This document shows, one piece after another, positions 1 through 7,524 of a DNA stretch of 9,291 bases. The position numbers and the translations under genes are program-made. The stretch covers positions 1-9,291 of the forward strand of contig JABDQS010000190.1 in the NCBI GenBank assembly GCA_013042125.1, written 5' to 3'. How positions within the stretch are numbered: the stretch's first letter is position 1; every line of letters starts with the position of its first letter. Below the pieces are notes generated by a model. The model saw only the letters and a program-made list of their open reading frames with translations. It ran no database searches and had not been told where the DNA came from. The DNA is from Eudoraea sp. (GTDB lineage Bacteria > Bacteroidota > Bacteroidia > Flavobacteriales > Flavobacteriaceae).

Positions 1-3000
1 CAAGATTTTAAAATGGACCTGGTACAGGACCTGAAACCGCGCAATATTGGCCCTGGTGGCATGAGTGGAAGGGTAACAGCCATTGACGTCGTGCATTCGG
101 AACCAGATATCATGTATGTAGGGACCGCCTCAGGAGGTTTATGGAAATCGTCTTCGGGCGGAATTACCTGGAAACCTGTCTTTGACAAGGAGTTAACCGC
201 ATCCATAGGAGCTGTTGCCATTCAACAGTCTAATCCTTCAGTTATCTGGGCAGGCACAGGAGAAGGTAATCCAAGGAACAGTCTTAACGGAGGCTATGGA
301 ATCTATAAATCCCTCGATGGCGGTAAGAGTTGGATGGCCATGGGACTGGAAAAGACCAGGCATATTCACAGGATCATAATTGATCCTTCAGATCCCAACA
401 CTGTATATGTGGGGGCCATTGGTTCCCCGTGGGGAGAACATCCGGAACGAGGTGTTTTTAAAACATCAGATGGCGGAAAATCATGGTCCAAAGTACTTTT
501 TGTGAATAATAGAACCGGTGTGGCCGACCTTGTTATGGATCCAACCAATCCAAATAAGATGTTCGCAGCCATGTGGGAACACAAAAGAGATCCGTGGTTC
601 TTTAAATCCGGTGGCCCCGGAAGCGGACTATACATGACCCATGACGGTGGCGCTAATTGGAAAAAGATAAGTGAAGAGGATGGTTTCCCGAAAGGAGAAC
701 TCGGCAGGATAGGAGTGGCAGTGGCTCGCAGTAAACCCTCCGTGGTATATGCATTGGTTGAAGCCAAAAAGAATGCACTGTACAAATCGGAAGACGGGGG
801 CTTTAAATGGAAAAAGATCAATGACAAAAGCGATATTGGCAACAGACCATTTTACTATTCCGAGATCTATGTGGATCCGCAGAATGAGAACAGGGTCTAT
901 TCGGTATTTACCTATGTAAATGTTTCTGAGGACGGCGGAAAGAATTTTTCAGAATTAATGCCGGCCTATGGCGTTACAAATGGCGTACATCCGGATCATC
1001 ACGCCTGGTGGATACACCCCGAGGACGGACATTTTATGATCGATGGAAACGACGGGGGAATGAATATCACCAGAGACAGAGGGGAAAGCTGGCGATTCAT
1101 TGGCAATCTGCCCGTTGGCCAATTCTACCATATTAGTACAGACAATGAATTTCCATATAATGTGTATGGTGGTATGCAGGATAATGGTTCCTGGAGAGGC
1201 CCTGCGTATGTATGGAAAGCTCAGGGAATTCGCAATAGTTATTGGCAAGAGATCGCCTTCGGGGATGGGTTTGATGTAGTACCGGATAAAGATGATTCGC
1301 GCTATGGATATGCCATGAGTCAGCAGGGATTTGTTAGCAGATACGACCATATAACCGGGAATAACTATACAGTAGGACCTACTCCTCCAAATGACTCAAC
1401 TGTATTGAGGTTTAATTGGAATGCCGGAATTGGACAAGATCCCTTTGATAACAACACCGTTTATTTTGGGAGCCAGTTTGTACACAAAAGCACCAATAAA
1501 GGGCTTACCTGGGAAGTGATCTCAGCAGATCTGACCACTAATGACCCGGAGAAACTGAAACAAAGTGAAAGTGGTGGCCTTACAATGGATGCTACCGGGG
1601 CAGAAAACCATTGTACCATATTGGTCATTGAACCATCGCCATTAGAAAGGAATATGTTGTGGGTTGGGACAGATGACGGCAGGGTCCATATCACTCAAAA
1701 TGGAGGTGCTAACTGGTCAGAAGTTACCCAAAACATTAAAGGACTTCCCAAAGGAAGCTGGATCCCACAGATAAAAGCATCTACAAGTAACAGAGGTGAA
1801 GCATTACTAATTGCAAATGACTACAGGAGATTCAACTATATCCCCTATGCTTACAGAACCCGCGATTATGGGAAGACCTGGGAGAGAATAGTAGATCAGG
1901 CAGATGTTCAAAGCTATACCCTCTCCATCGTTGAGGATCCTGAAAACTCAAACCTGTTGTTCCTTGGCACAGACGACGGACTTTATGTTTCCTTCGATGC
2001 GGCCAAAAAATGGCAGAAATGGACGGAAGGATTCCCTACGGTCTCCACAAAAGATCTTACAATACATCCAAGGGAACACGACCTGGTAATAGGGACATTC
2101 GGACGCGCAGCCTGGGTGTTGGATGATATACGCCCGCTTAGAGCTGTCGCTGCAGACCCAGGTGTCCTGAGTAAGGAAATCAAAGTATTTGATCCTCCAA
2201 CTGCCTACCAGGCATCATATCAACAGCCCACCGGAAGCAGATTTGGAGCCGATGCCTTATACAATGCAGAAAACAAAGAAGATGGCGCTATGATCACATA
2301 TTTTCTGAAAGAAGGTCATAAAAAAGCTGAACCGAAGAAAGATTCGGAAGACAAAATGGAAGAAGAGGGAGAGAATGATGAGGATGAAAAGAATGAAACG
2401 GAGGAAGTAAAGAAAACAAAAGACTCCCTAGTGGTTGAGATCTACAATGGAGAAGATCTGATCAGGACCTTAAAATATAAAACTCCGGAAAAACCGGGAT
2501 TCCACAGGATCTATTGGAACATGGATGAAAAAGGACCAGACCGCCCTTCACGAACTCTTCGAAAGCGCACCAGAGAAGCCGGCGGCGTAGATGTAAAACC
2601 CGGTATGTACAAAGTTGTTTTATCGCTGGGTGAAATAATGGATGAGACTATGATCAGAGTAGCCTCGGATCCTCGTTTAAATGTGTCCTCAAGCGCCATC
2701 AATGAAGTGTATGAGGCAAGTAAAAAACTGGAAGGCTTTACCCAAACCGCAGCAGATGCAGTTAAACAATTGCTGGAAAGCAAAAAGGTAGCCAGCCGGT
2801 ATGAGAAGGATCTGAAAGAGTTGGATAAAGATAAATTTAAGGACGCAATAAAAACATCAAAAGACATTTCAAAGAAGATCGACAAACTTGTAGCTGTTTA
2901 TCTGGGAAAAGTTGATAAACGCCAGGGGATAACCCGTAATCCTGAGCTTACGGTAATGAGGAGAATTGGGGTTGCCTATCAATACGTTCGATCCAGAAAA

Positions 3001-3174
3001 ACGGGGATCACGGAAACGGAAACCCGACTCATGGAATTCGCCGAAGCAGATCTCAAGGCAGCTCTGGAGAAGACCAACACTTTTTTTGGTGATGATTGGA
3101 AAACATACCGGGAGACCATTGAACCATTGAGTATCTCAATGTTCAAGGATACTTCCACTATCACTTTGGAATAG
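1..3174 (+). CDS. VPS10/sortilin-like BNR-repeat propeller protein, secreted (5' partial)
   Basis: The reading frame is open from base 1 (codons Q-D-F-K precede the first Met at 13), and no signal peptide is visible, so the true start and export signal lie left of the window. From Met13 about 1053 residues remain. Asp-box motifs (S/T-x-D-G-G-x-x-W type) recur at about residues 45-53, 99-107, 150-158, 208-216, 258-266, 303-312 and 352-360, with weaker copies later. This is the signature of the sortilin/VPS10 or BNR-type beta-propeller. Other family-like motifs are RNIGPGGMSGR near the start, HPDHHAWW at about 326-333 and GTFGRAAWVLDD near 690. A Lys/Glu-rich stretch (about 770-806) precedes a likely FlgD-like Ig-type domain (about 807-882) and a helical C-terminal tail. 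Bacteroidota homologues are often labelled glycosyl hydrolase, but no catalytic residues can be assigned here. An extracytoplasmic binding or scaffold role is inference. Fold assignment is firm; function is unknown. Confidence 0.88.
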   Translation, partial: QDFKMDLVQDLKPRNIGPGGMSGRVTAIDVVHSEPDIMYVGTASGGLWKSSSGGITWKPVFDKELTASIGAVAIQQSNPSVIWAGTGEGNPRNSLNGGYGIYKSLDGGKSWMAMGLEKTRHIHRIIIDPSDPNTVYVGAIGSPWGEHPERGVFKTSDGGKSWSKVLFVNNRTGVADLVMDPTNPNKMFAAMWEHKRDPWFFKSGGPGSGLYMTHDGGANWKKISEEDGFPKGELGRIGVAVARSKPSVVYALVEAKKNALYKSEDGGFKWKKINDKSDIGNRPFYYSEIYVDPQNENRVYSVFTYVNVSEDGGKNFSELMPAYGVTNGVHPDHHAWWIHPEDGHFMIDGNDGGMNITRDRGESWRFIGNLPVGQFYHISTDNEFPYNVYGGMQDNGSWRGPAYVWKAQGIRNSYWQEIAFGDGFDVVPDKDDSRYGYAMSQQGFVSRYDHITGNNYTVGPTPPNDSTVLRFNWNAGIGQDPFDNNTVYFGSQFVHKSTNKGLTWEVISADLTTNDPEKLKQSESGGLTMDATGAENHCTILVIEPSPLERNMLWVGTDDGRVHITQNGGANWSEVTQNIKGLPKGSWIPQIKASTSNRGEALLIANDYRRFNYIPYAYRTRDYGKTWERIVDQADVQSYTLSIVEDPENSNLLFLGTDDGLYVSFDAAKKWQKWTEGFPTVSTKDLTIHPREHDLVIGTFGRAAWVLDDIRPLRAVAADPGVLSKEIKVFDPPTAYQASYQQPTGSRFGADALYNAENKEDGAMITYFLKEGHKKAEPKKDSEDKMEEEGENDEDEKNETEEVKKTKDSLVVEIYNGEDLIRTLKYKTPEKPGFHRIYWNMDEKGPDRPSRTLRKRTREAGGVDVKPGMYKVVLSLGEIMDETMIRVASDPRLNVSSSAINEVYEASKKLEGFTQTAADAVKQLLESKKVASRYEKDLKELDKDKFKDAIKTSKDISKKIDKLVAVYLGKVDKRQGITRNPELTVMRRIGVAYQYVRSRKTGITETETRLMEFAEADLKAALEKTNTFFGDDWKTYRETIEPLSISMFKDTSTITLE

Positions 3175-3232
3175 ATCTCAGGATCTAAAGCATAAAATAC
3201 TATTGACAAAGTACTAACCTAATTAATTGATC

Positions 3233-5173
3233 ATGAAAAAAATAAGTTTGCTGCTGATACTTGCGGTATTTTGGAACTGCAAAGAAAAAAAGGAAGATAC
3301 CCTTGTCCAGAATCTCAAATCCTATACCATTGAGCAAATGATGGATAATGAGAATGTTGGTGGTGGGAGTTTTTCGCCAGACCTTTCTAAACTTCTTGTA
3401 ACGAGCAACAGATCCGGAATTTACAACATGTATACTGTATCGTCCACCGGTGGCCCATTTCAGCCAGTGACCGAATCTGACAGCTCTTCTGTTTTTGCGA
3501 TATCCTATTTTCCTGAAGACGAACGAATGTTATTTCGAATGGACAACAACGGCGATGAGATCTATCATATCTTTCTCCGCGAAAGTGATGGGTCCCACAA
3601 GGATCTTACCCCATATGAGGGTGCCAGATCTTTGTTTTATGGTTGGACAAAGGATAAAAAGAACTTTTTCTTTGGTTCTAACCAGCGAGACAAGCGTTTC
3701 ATAGATCTGTATAAAATGGACCTGGCCACCTTTACTCCTACTCTTGTATATCAGAATGATGAAGGATACAATGTTGAAGCAATTTCCCATGATGAGAAGC
3801 ACCTTGCACTAAGCAAGTCGATTAATACAAATGATAGTGATCTTTACCTATACTCGTTGGAAGACAAGACAATGATCAAAATAAATGAGGCACAAAGCGG
3901 GAATAGTGCCCAGGATTTCACATTAGATAACAGTGGTTTTCTTTATACTACTGATGATGGCTCTGAATTTTCTTATCTCATGCAGTACGATATGGCAACC
4001 GGTACACGCGAAAAGGTATTGGAACGAGCCTGGGATATTGTAGGGTCCTATTTCACTGAAAACGGGAAATACAGAGTAACCTATATCAATGAAGATGCAA
4101 AGAATAGTATTGAAGTCCTGGAAGTAGAGACAGGCGAAATGATGACATTACCTGCCACCGGGGAAATGGATATAACCAATGTTTCCTTTTCTGATGACGA
4201 AAGCCATATGCGATTCTATGCCGGAGGTTCTAATGCTCCGTCTGATCTTTATGTTTACAACATTGAGAACGAAGAGCAACATAAAATAACAGACGTTCTT
4301 AACAAGGAGATTCAACGTCAGGACATGGTCAGTGCCGAAGTTATACGTTTTGAGTCCTTTGATGGTCTTGAGATCCCGGCTATCTATTACAAACCGCATC
4401 AGGCATCCGAAACAAATAAAGTTCCTGCCCTTGTTTGGGTTCATGGAGGCCCGGGAGGACAAAGCAGACAGAACTTCAGTTCCTTTATCCAATACCTGGT
4501 GAACCATGGTTATGCAATTCTTGCTGTTAACAACCGGGGGAGCAGCGGGTATGGCAAGACCTTTTATCAAATGGACGATCTGAATCACGGCGATAAGGAT
4601 TTGAAGGATTGTGTGGAAGGAAAGAACTGGCTGGCCACACAGGCGGAAATAGATCCGGACAAAATAGGGATCATTGGTGGGTCTTACGGTGGCTATATGA
4701 CCATGGCTGCCCTTACATATACCCCCGAAGAATTTGCAGTAGGGGTTAATTTATTTGGTGTAACTAATTGGATACGAACGCTAAGAAGTATACCGCCCTG
4801 GTGGGAGTCTTTTAAAGATGCTCTTTACAAAGAGTTGGGTGACCCAAATAGTGCAGACTCAGTAAGACTGCGAGCCATCTCGCCACTCTTCCACACAGAT
4901 AAGGTAACAAAACCTCTTATTGTACTCCAGGGTTCACAAGATCCAAGGGTACTGCAGATAGAGTCTGATGAGATCGTGGCCGGCGTTCGTAAAAATGGGG
5001 TCCCTGTAGAATACGTGCTCTTTGAGGACGAAGGTCATGGCTTCGTAAAAAAAGAAAATCAAATTGAGGCGTATAGCAAAGTACTTGAGTTTCTGGAGGT
5101 TTACTTAAAAGAAGATAAAGGCAAGCCTATACAGGACGGGCAATCCATTGAAGTAAATACCGAAACTGAATGA
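3233..5173 (+). CDS. S9-family (prolyl oligopeptidase-like) serine peptidase, lipoprotein
   Basis: A protein of 646 residues with the two-part S9 architecture. The N-terminal beta-propeller has PD40/TolB-like blades (about residues 40-370), and the C-terminal alpha/beta-hydrolase domain spans about 385-630. The triad is visible: Ser484 in GGSYGG, Asp570 in GSQDPR and His602 in DEGHGF. The Asp-His spacing of 32 matches DPP IV-type enzymes. HGGPGG (404-409) and NNRGSSGYG form the usual oxyanion-side motifs. The expected reaction is cleavage of short peptides, but substrate preference cannot be read off. The N-terminus MKKISLLLILAVFWNC is a signal peptide with a degenerate lipobox and Cys16 as the likely lipidated residue. 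I chose ATG 3233 over the TTG at 3227 because it gives a standard Lys-Lys signal-peptide start. The gene follows the propeller gene by 58 bp and overlaps the next gene by 4 nt. No convincing promoter was found in the 58 bp, so cotranscription from upstream is possible. Confidence 0.95.
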   Translation: MKKISLLLILAVFWNCKEKKEDTLVQNLKSYTIEQMMDNENVGGGSFSPDLSKLLVTSNRSGIYNMYTVSSTGGPFQPVTESDSSSVFAISYFPEDERMLFRMDNNGDEIYHIFLRESDGSHKDLTPYEGARSLFYGWTKDKKNFFFGSNQRDKRFIDLYKMDLATFTPTLVYQNDEGYNVEAISHDEKHLALSKSINTNDSDLYLYSLEDKTMIKINEAQSGNSAQDFTLDNSGFLYTTDDGSEFSYLMQYDMATGTREKVLERAWDIVGSYFTENGKYRVTYINEDAKNSIEVLEVETGEMMTLPATGEMDITNVSFSDDESHMRFYAGGSNAPSDLYVYNIENEEQHKITDVLNKEIQRQDMVSAEVIRFESFDGLEIPAIYYKPHQASETNKVPALVWVHGGPGGQSRQNFSSFIQYLVNHGYAILAVNNRGSSGYGKTFYQMDDLNHGDKDLKDCVEGKNWLATQAEIDPDKIGIIGGSYGGYMTMAALTYTPEEFAVGVNLFGVTNWIRTLRSIPPWWESFKDALYKELGDPNSADSVRLRAISPLFHTDKVTKPLIVLQGSQDPRVLQIESDEIVAGVRKNGVPVEYVLFEDEGHGFVKKENQIEAYSKVLEFLEVYLKEDKGKPIQDGQSIEVNTETE

Positions 5174-5856
5174 AGAGAATAAGCATAGTTATTGCCCTTT
5201 TAATTAGCGGAATTAGTTTGGCCCAAAATACTGGCGAAGATGAATGGGGGGCCTGGTACATGTACTTTGGCACCAATAAGATCTCAGAAAAGCTCAGTAT
5301 TCATTCCGAAGCACAATTCCGCTTCTATGAGACCACGAAAAATTTTAATCAACTCCTATTGCGAACCGGGCTCAACTATCATATTAACCCGGATGCTATT
5401 GTTACCCTGGGTTATGGATATATTTCTACAGATGTAACGTTTGAAGAATTTCCTGATGAGATCAATTCTAAGGAAAACAGGATCTTCCAACAACTAATTT
5501 TGAAAAATAAGGTGGGAGAATTCTCTTTTGAACACCGGTACCGCTTAGAACAGCGCTTTATAGATTTTGGGGAGACCACAGACACACAACACAGAGCCCG
5601 ATATAGATTGCAGGTAACACTACCACTAACGAATACCTTTTTTGTAAATGTTTATGATGAGGTATTTCTGAATCTACAGGACCAGGTTTTTGGCCAGAAC
5701 CGATTATACATGGCCTTAGGTGTTCATATAACTGATAATAGCAGCCTGCAGCTTGGCTATTTAAAGAATCATTTTAATTCGGCAAACTTTGACAGGATCC
5801 AAGTTGGCGTTTTCTTTAATCCTGATCTTAGTAAAAAGTCAAATACCCGGGATTAA
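5170..5856 (+). CDS. DUF2490 domain protein, probable outer-membrane beta-barrel
   Basis: A protein of 228 residues. A classic Sec signal peptide occupies residues 1-18 (MKRIS, a hydrophobic core, then SLA), with likely cleavage before Gln19. The mature part opens with the aromatic E-W-G-A-W-Y pattern and then shows repeated amphipathic strands ending in aromatic residues (for example FRFY, GYGYIS and VGVFF near the C-terminus). This matches the DUF2490 family, which is common in Bacteroidota and predicted to be an outer-membrane barrel of about 8-10 strands. No enzymatic motif is visible and the family role is unknown. Its ATG overlaps the TGA of the S9 peptidase gene (ATGA), so translational coupling is likely and a shared envelope process is plausible. 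The barrel does not end in the canonical C-terminal Phe but carries a short charged tail (KKSNTRD). Confidence 0.85.
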   Translation: MKRISIVIALLISGISLAQNTGEDEWGAWYMYFGTNKISEKLSIHSEAQFRFYETTKNFNQLLLRTGLNYHINPDAIVTLGYGYISTDVTFEEFPDEINSKENRIFQQLILKNKVGEFSFEHRYRLEQRFIDFGETTDTQHRARYRLQVTLPLTNTFFVNVYDEVFLNLQDQVFGQNRLYMALGVHITDNSSLQLGYLKNHFNSANFDRIQVGVFFNPDLSKKSNTRD

Positions 5857-5881
5857 ATAAGAAGATTCAAAATTCAGTAAA

Positions 5882-6364
5882 ATGTTAGAAAGTCGGTCTT
5901 TTGAAGTACAATTTAAGGGCATCCATTCCCTTGTACTACCAGACAAAGAGATCAGTGCTTTTATAGAAAACGGTCACAAAAGAGTAAAAGTAACTGCAAC
6001 TTTTGAAGGCAATTCTGTTGAATTTCATGCGGCACTTCAAAAACGAGGTACAGAATACAGAATGATGTTCGGCAAGGACCATCAAAAAGCTCTGGGTATC
6101 TTTCCAAATGATTACATCATACTGCAACTCTTTGAAGACCGGTCTAAATATGGAGTAATAATGCCCGAGGAATTAAAAGCAGTGCTGGAAAGTGATGTAG
6201 AAGCTCTTAAGATCTTCGAAAGTTTTACAGATGGTAAAAAGCGAAGCATAATCTATATGATCGCAAAATATAAGGCCAGCCAAACCCGGATAGACAAATC
6301 TATACTTTTGTGTGAGAATCTCAAAAGAGGCATTAGTAAACCGCCAGACCTATTAAAATCATAA
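5882..6364 (+). CDS. DUF1905/YdeI (OmpD-associated) family protein
   Basis: A soluble protein of 160 residues with no signal peptide or membrane segment, so probably cytoplasmic. Residues about 1-90 resemble the small beta-barrel DUF1905 domain (FEVQFKG at the start, VEFHAAL, then a G-I-F-P-N-D-Y-I-I stretch). Residues about 94-150 are the helical YdeI/OmpD-associated domain, with the pattern PEEL..L..D.EA...FES...GK+RS.IY.IA, followed by a basic helix. Both domains are commonly joined in this order, and the length is normal. The domain name comes from a Salmonella ydeI locus; no biochemical role is established that I can assert. It starts 25 bp after the DUF2490 gene in an A-rich leader with no strong Shine-Dalgarno sequence, so it may be the last cistron of that transcription unit. 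Its cytoplasmic character suggests no direct link to the two envelope genes. Confidence 0.85.
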   Translation: MLESRSFEVQFKGIHSLVLPDKEISAFIENGHKRVKVTATFEGNSVEFHAALQKRGTEYRMMFGKDHQKALGIFPNDYIILQLFEDRSKYGVIMPEELKAVLESDVEALKIFESFTDGKKRSIIYMIAKYKASQTRIDKSILLCENLKRGISKPPDLLKS

Positions 6365-6373
6365 ATTTTAAAA

Positions 6374-6404
6374 TTGACTTACCACAGATTATTATGTAAC
6401 TTTA
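6374..6404 (+). promoter_or_regulatory. Predicted Bacteroidota-type promoter of the SOD gene
   Basis: TTG at 6374-6376 (within TTGACTT) is followed after 20 bp by TAACTTTA at 6397-6404. The latter matches the Bacteroidota -7 consensus TAnnTTTG at all but the last position, and the spacing is within the accepted range. Transcription would start at roughly 6410, leaving a short A-rich leader of about 18 nt before the ATG at 6429. It sits in the 64-bp gap after the YdeI-like gene, so the SOD gene is probably transcribed on its own. No operator-like dyad was noticed in the gap, so nothing in the sequence says which signal controls it. Confidence 0.55.
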
Positions 6405-6428
6405 AATGTTAACTAAAAAAATAGCCAA

Positions 6429-7016
6429 ATGAAATTTGTAAGAATAGCAGTCCTGAGTCTTATCCTGATAACGTCCTATAATTGTAAGGAGGCAAAGAAG
6501 GAGGCAAATGAAGCAGCAGAAGAGATGGAAGAAACCATGGAAGCCATTGAAGAAGAAGTAATGGTTGAGACCATTGCTTTTAAAATGGAACCAAAAAGTG
6601 ATAGCAATGTGGAGGGAGAGGTAACCTTTACAGAAGAGAATGGTATGGTAGTAATGAAAGCTTCTTTTAGTGGTCTCACCCCGGGTGAGCACGCCATTCA
6701 TATCCATGAAAAAGCAGATTGCAGCGCTGCAGATGGAACCTCAACAGGCGGTCACTGGAACCCAACGGCCGAACCTCATGGAAAATGGGGAGAGAGTGAA
6801 GGATATCACAGAGGTGATATAGGTAACTTAACTGCTGATGCTGATGGAAATGCTACGGTAGAATTTAAAACTGATCTCTGGTGTATTGGTTGTGAGGACG
6901 AAACCAAGAATATCGTAGGGAAAGCAGTGATCGTACATCGCGGTACAGACGACTTTACTACGCAACCAACGGGTGCTGCAGGTGCGCGTGTTAGCTGTAC
7001 AGGTATCATCCAATAA
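6429..7016 (+). CDS. Cu/Zn superoxide dismutase family lipoprotein
   Basis: A protein of 195 residues that should dismutate superoxide to hydrogen peroxide and oxygen outside the cytoplasm. A signal peptide ends at S-Y-N-C with Cys19 as the likely lipidated residue. An acidic, probably helical linker (about 25-47) follows, and the SOD domain runs from about 48 to 195. All metal ligands can be placed: His91 and His93 (HIH), bridging His109 (GGHWNP), His117, His127 and Asp130 (YHRGDIGN), and His170 (VIVHRG). The spacings 2, 8 and 3 equal those of bovine SOD1 His46/48, His63/71 and His80/Asp83. The active-site Arg is Arg187, and the structural disulfide is Cys98-Cys190. An extra Cys152-x-x-Cys155 pair is not part of the classical fold. 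The gene is flanked by its own promoter and terminator, suggesting a monocistronic unit. The residue after Cys is Lys-Glu, not a classical surface-export signal, so a periplasmic-facing location is favoured. The symbol sodC would fit, but lineage-specific naming is uncertain. Confidence 0.95.
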   Translation: MKFVRIAVLSLILITSYNCKEAKKEANEAAEEMEETMEAIEEEVMVETIAFKMEPKSDSNVEGEVTFTEENGMVVMKASFSGLTPGEHAIHIHEKADCSAADGTSTGGHWNPTAEPHGKWGESEGYHRGDIGNLTADADGNATVEFKTDLWCIGCEDETKNIVGKAVIVHRGTDDFTTQPTGAAGARVSCTGIIQ

Positions 7017-7037
7017 TGTCATGATATGAAAGTGTAT

Positions 7038-7066
7038 AAAAAAGTTGTCTGCGGACAGCTTTTTTT
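7038..7066 (+). terminator. Intrinsic terminator after the SOD gene
   Basis: A 12-bp stem pairs 7038-7049 with 7054-7065 around a TGCG loop (7050-7053). Six G/C-containing core pairs include one G-T wobble, and flanking A/T pairs merge into a run of seven T (7060-7066). It begins 21 bp after the SOD stop codon. The A-run on the left side means it could also function on the minus strand, but no minus-strand gene is evident immediately to the right. Confidence 0.88.
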
Positions 7067-7524
7067 ATTTAAGGGTAGGAAAGAGCTATTTAGTCTTTGC
7101 CATTTGCCTTAGTATCCCCAATTCCAGTCAATGAAATTAAGAGGTATTATTTCCGAAGAGAGTTTTGCAATGAACGATTTGCCATCCATATTTTTACAAA
7201 TACAATGACCATTGCGACTGTCCAACTAAAAAAAAGGAAGTATTCCATAACGTAGGTGATTCGGGTCGGTTAATACTTAAATTGTTCTTTCGTAACACTT
7301 GGGGCATTAAGAAAACTTGTATTTAAACGATAAAAGTAGTCATTTCGTCTGTAATTTCCTAAAAATTTAGTTAAAAAGTGAGTCCCCCAAAACTAATTGA
7401 TATTGTATGAACCTTTTAAATTCAGATCTGATCAGTTAGCAAGAAGTATAATCAGTATGTAAAGGATATCAAGCTAGCTTTAGAAAAGCTAAATTTTAGC
7501 GTATTTTGGTCAAAATTTTAGAAC
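7067..7524. other. Long AT-rich intergenic region, no confident gene
   Basis: This is about 458 bp between the SOD terminator and the LETM1-related gene. Frames on both strands are broken by stops. The only ORF with protein-like character is a 33-codon minus-strand frame (7248 down to 7147) encoding a hydrophobic segment with a basic tail, with no visible ribosome-binding site or promoter. A dyad CTAAA-AA-TTTAG lies at 7359-7370, and a cluster of dyads at 7471-7521 sits against the next start codon. A C-run followed by AAAA lies near 7383-7392. No good TTG/TAnnTTTG promoter match was found for the downstream gene, although one must exist. A small RNA or long leader is possible but unsupported. 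Confidence 0.6.
7471..7521 (+). promoter_or_regulatory. Overlapping dyads/hairpins in the leader of the LETM1-related gene
   Basis: Three nested symmetries are visible. AAGCTAGCTT (7471-7480) is a perfect palindrome. TAGCTTT-AGA-AAAGCTA (7475-7491) is a 7-bp hairpin with a 3-nt loop. GCTAAA-T-TTTAGC (7488-7500) is a near-perfect dyad. CTAAATTTT (7489-7497) can also pair with AAAATTTTAG (7512-7521), with one bulged base, giving a stem that ends 3 nt before the ATG at 7525. The two hairpins share 7489-7491, so they exclude each other. This could be an operator or a leader switch, but AT-rich DNA gives such symmetry by chance and the stems are weak. Confidence 0.3.

Noticed and set aside
366..842. 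158-residue open frame on the minus strand inside the propeller gene
   Set aside because: Antisense shadow of a clear coding region with Asp-box motifs; its translation has no recognisable domain and it has no upstream signals.
3172..3187. 6-bp hairpin (TAGATC, loop TCAG, GATCTA) at the stop codon of the propeller gene
   Set aside because: Short and not followed by a T-run, so it is not an intrinsic terminator; likely chance given the many GATC sites.
3227..3232. TTG as the start of the S9 peptidase, two codons upstream
   Set aside because: ATG at 3233 gives a normal Lys-Lys signal-peptide start; the TTG adds only M-I and has no better leader.
3203..3232. TTGAC as a promoter element before the S9 peptidase
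   Set aside because: No TAnnTTTG-like element at the right distance; the implied transcript start would fall after the start codon.
4148..4588. 146-residue open frame on the minus strand inside the S9 peptidase gene
   Set aside because: Lies antisense to the hydrolase domain with conserved HGGPGG motif; the translation resembles no family.
7131..7208. 25-codon plus-strand ORF starting MKLRGIISEE
   Set aside because: Very short, no ribosome-binding region, no recognisable features; consistent with chance.
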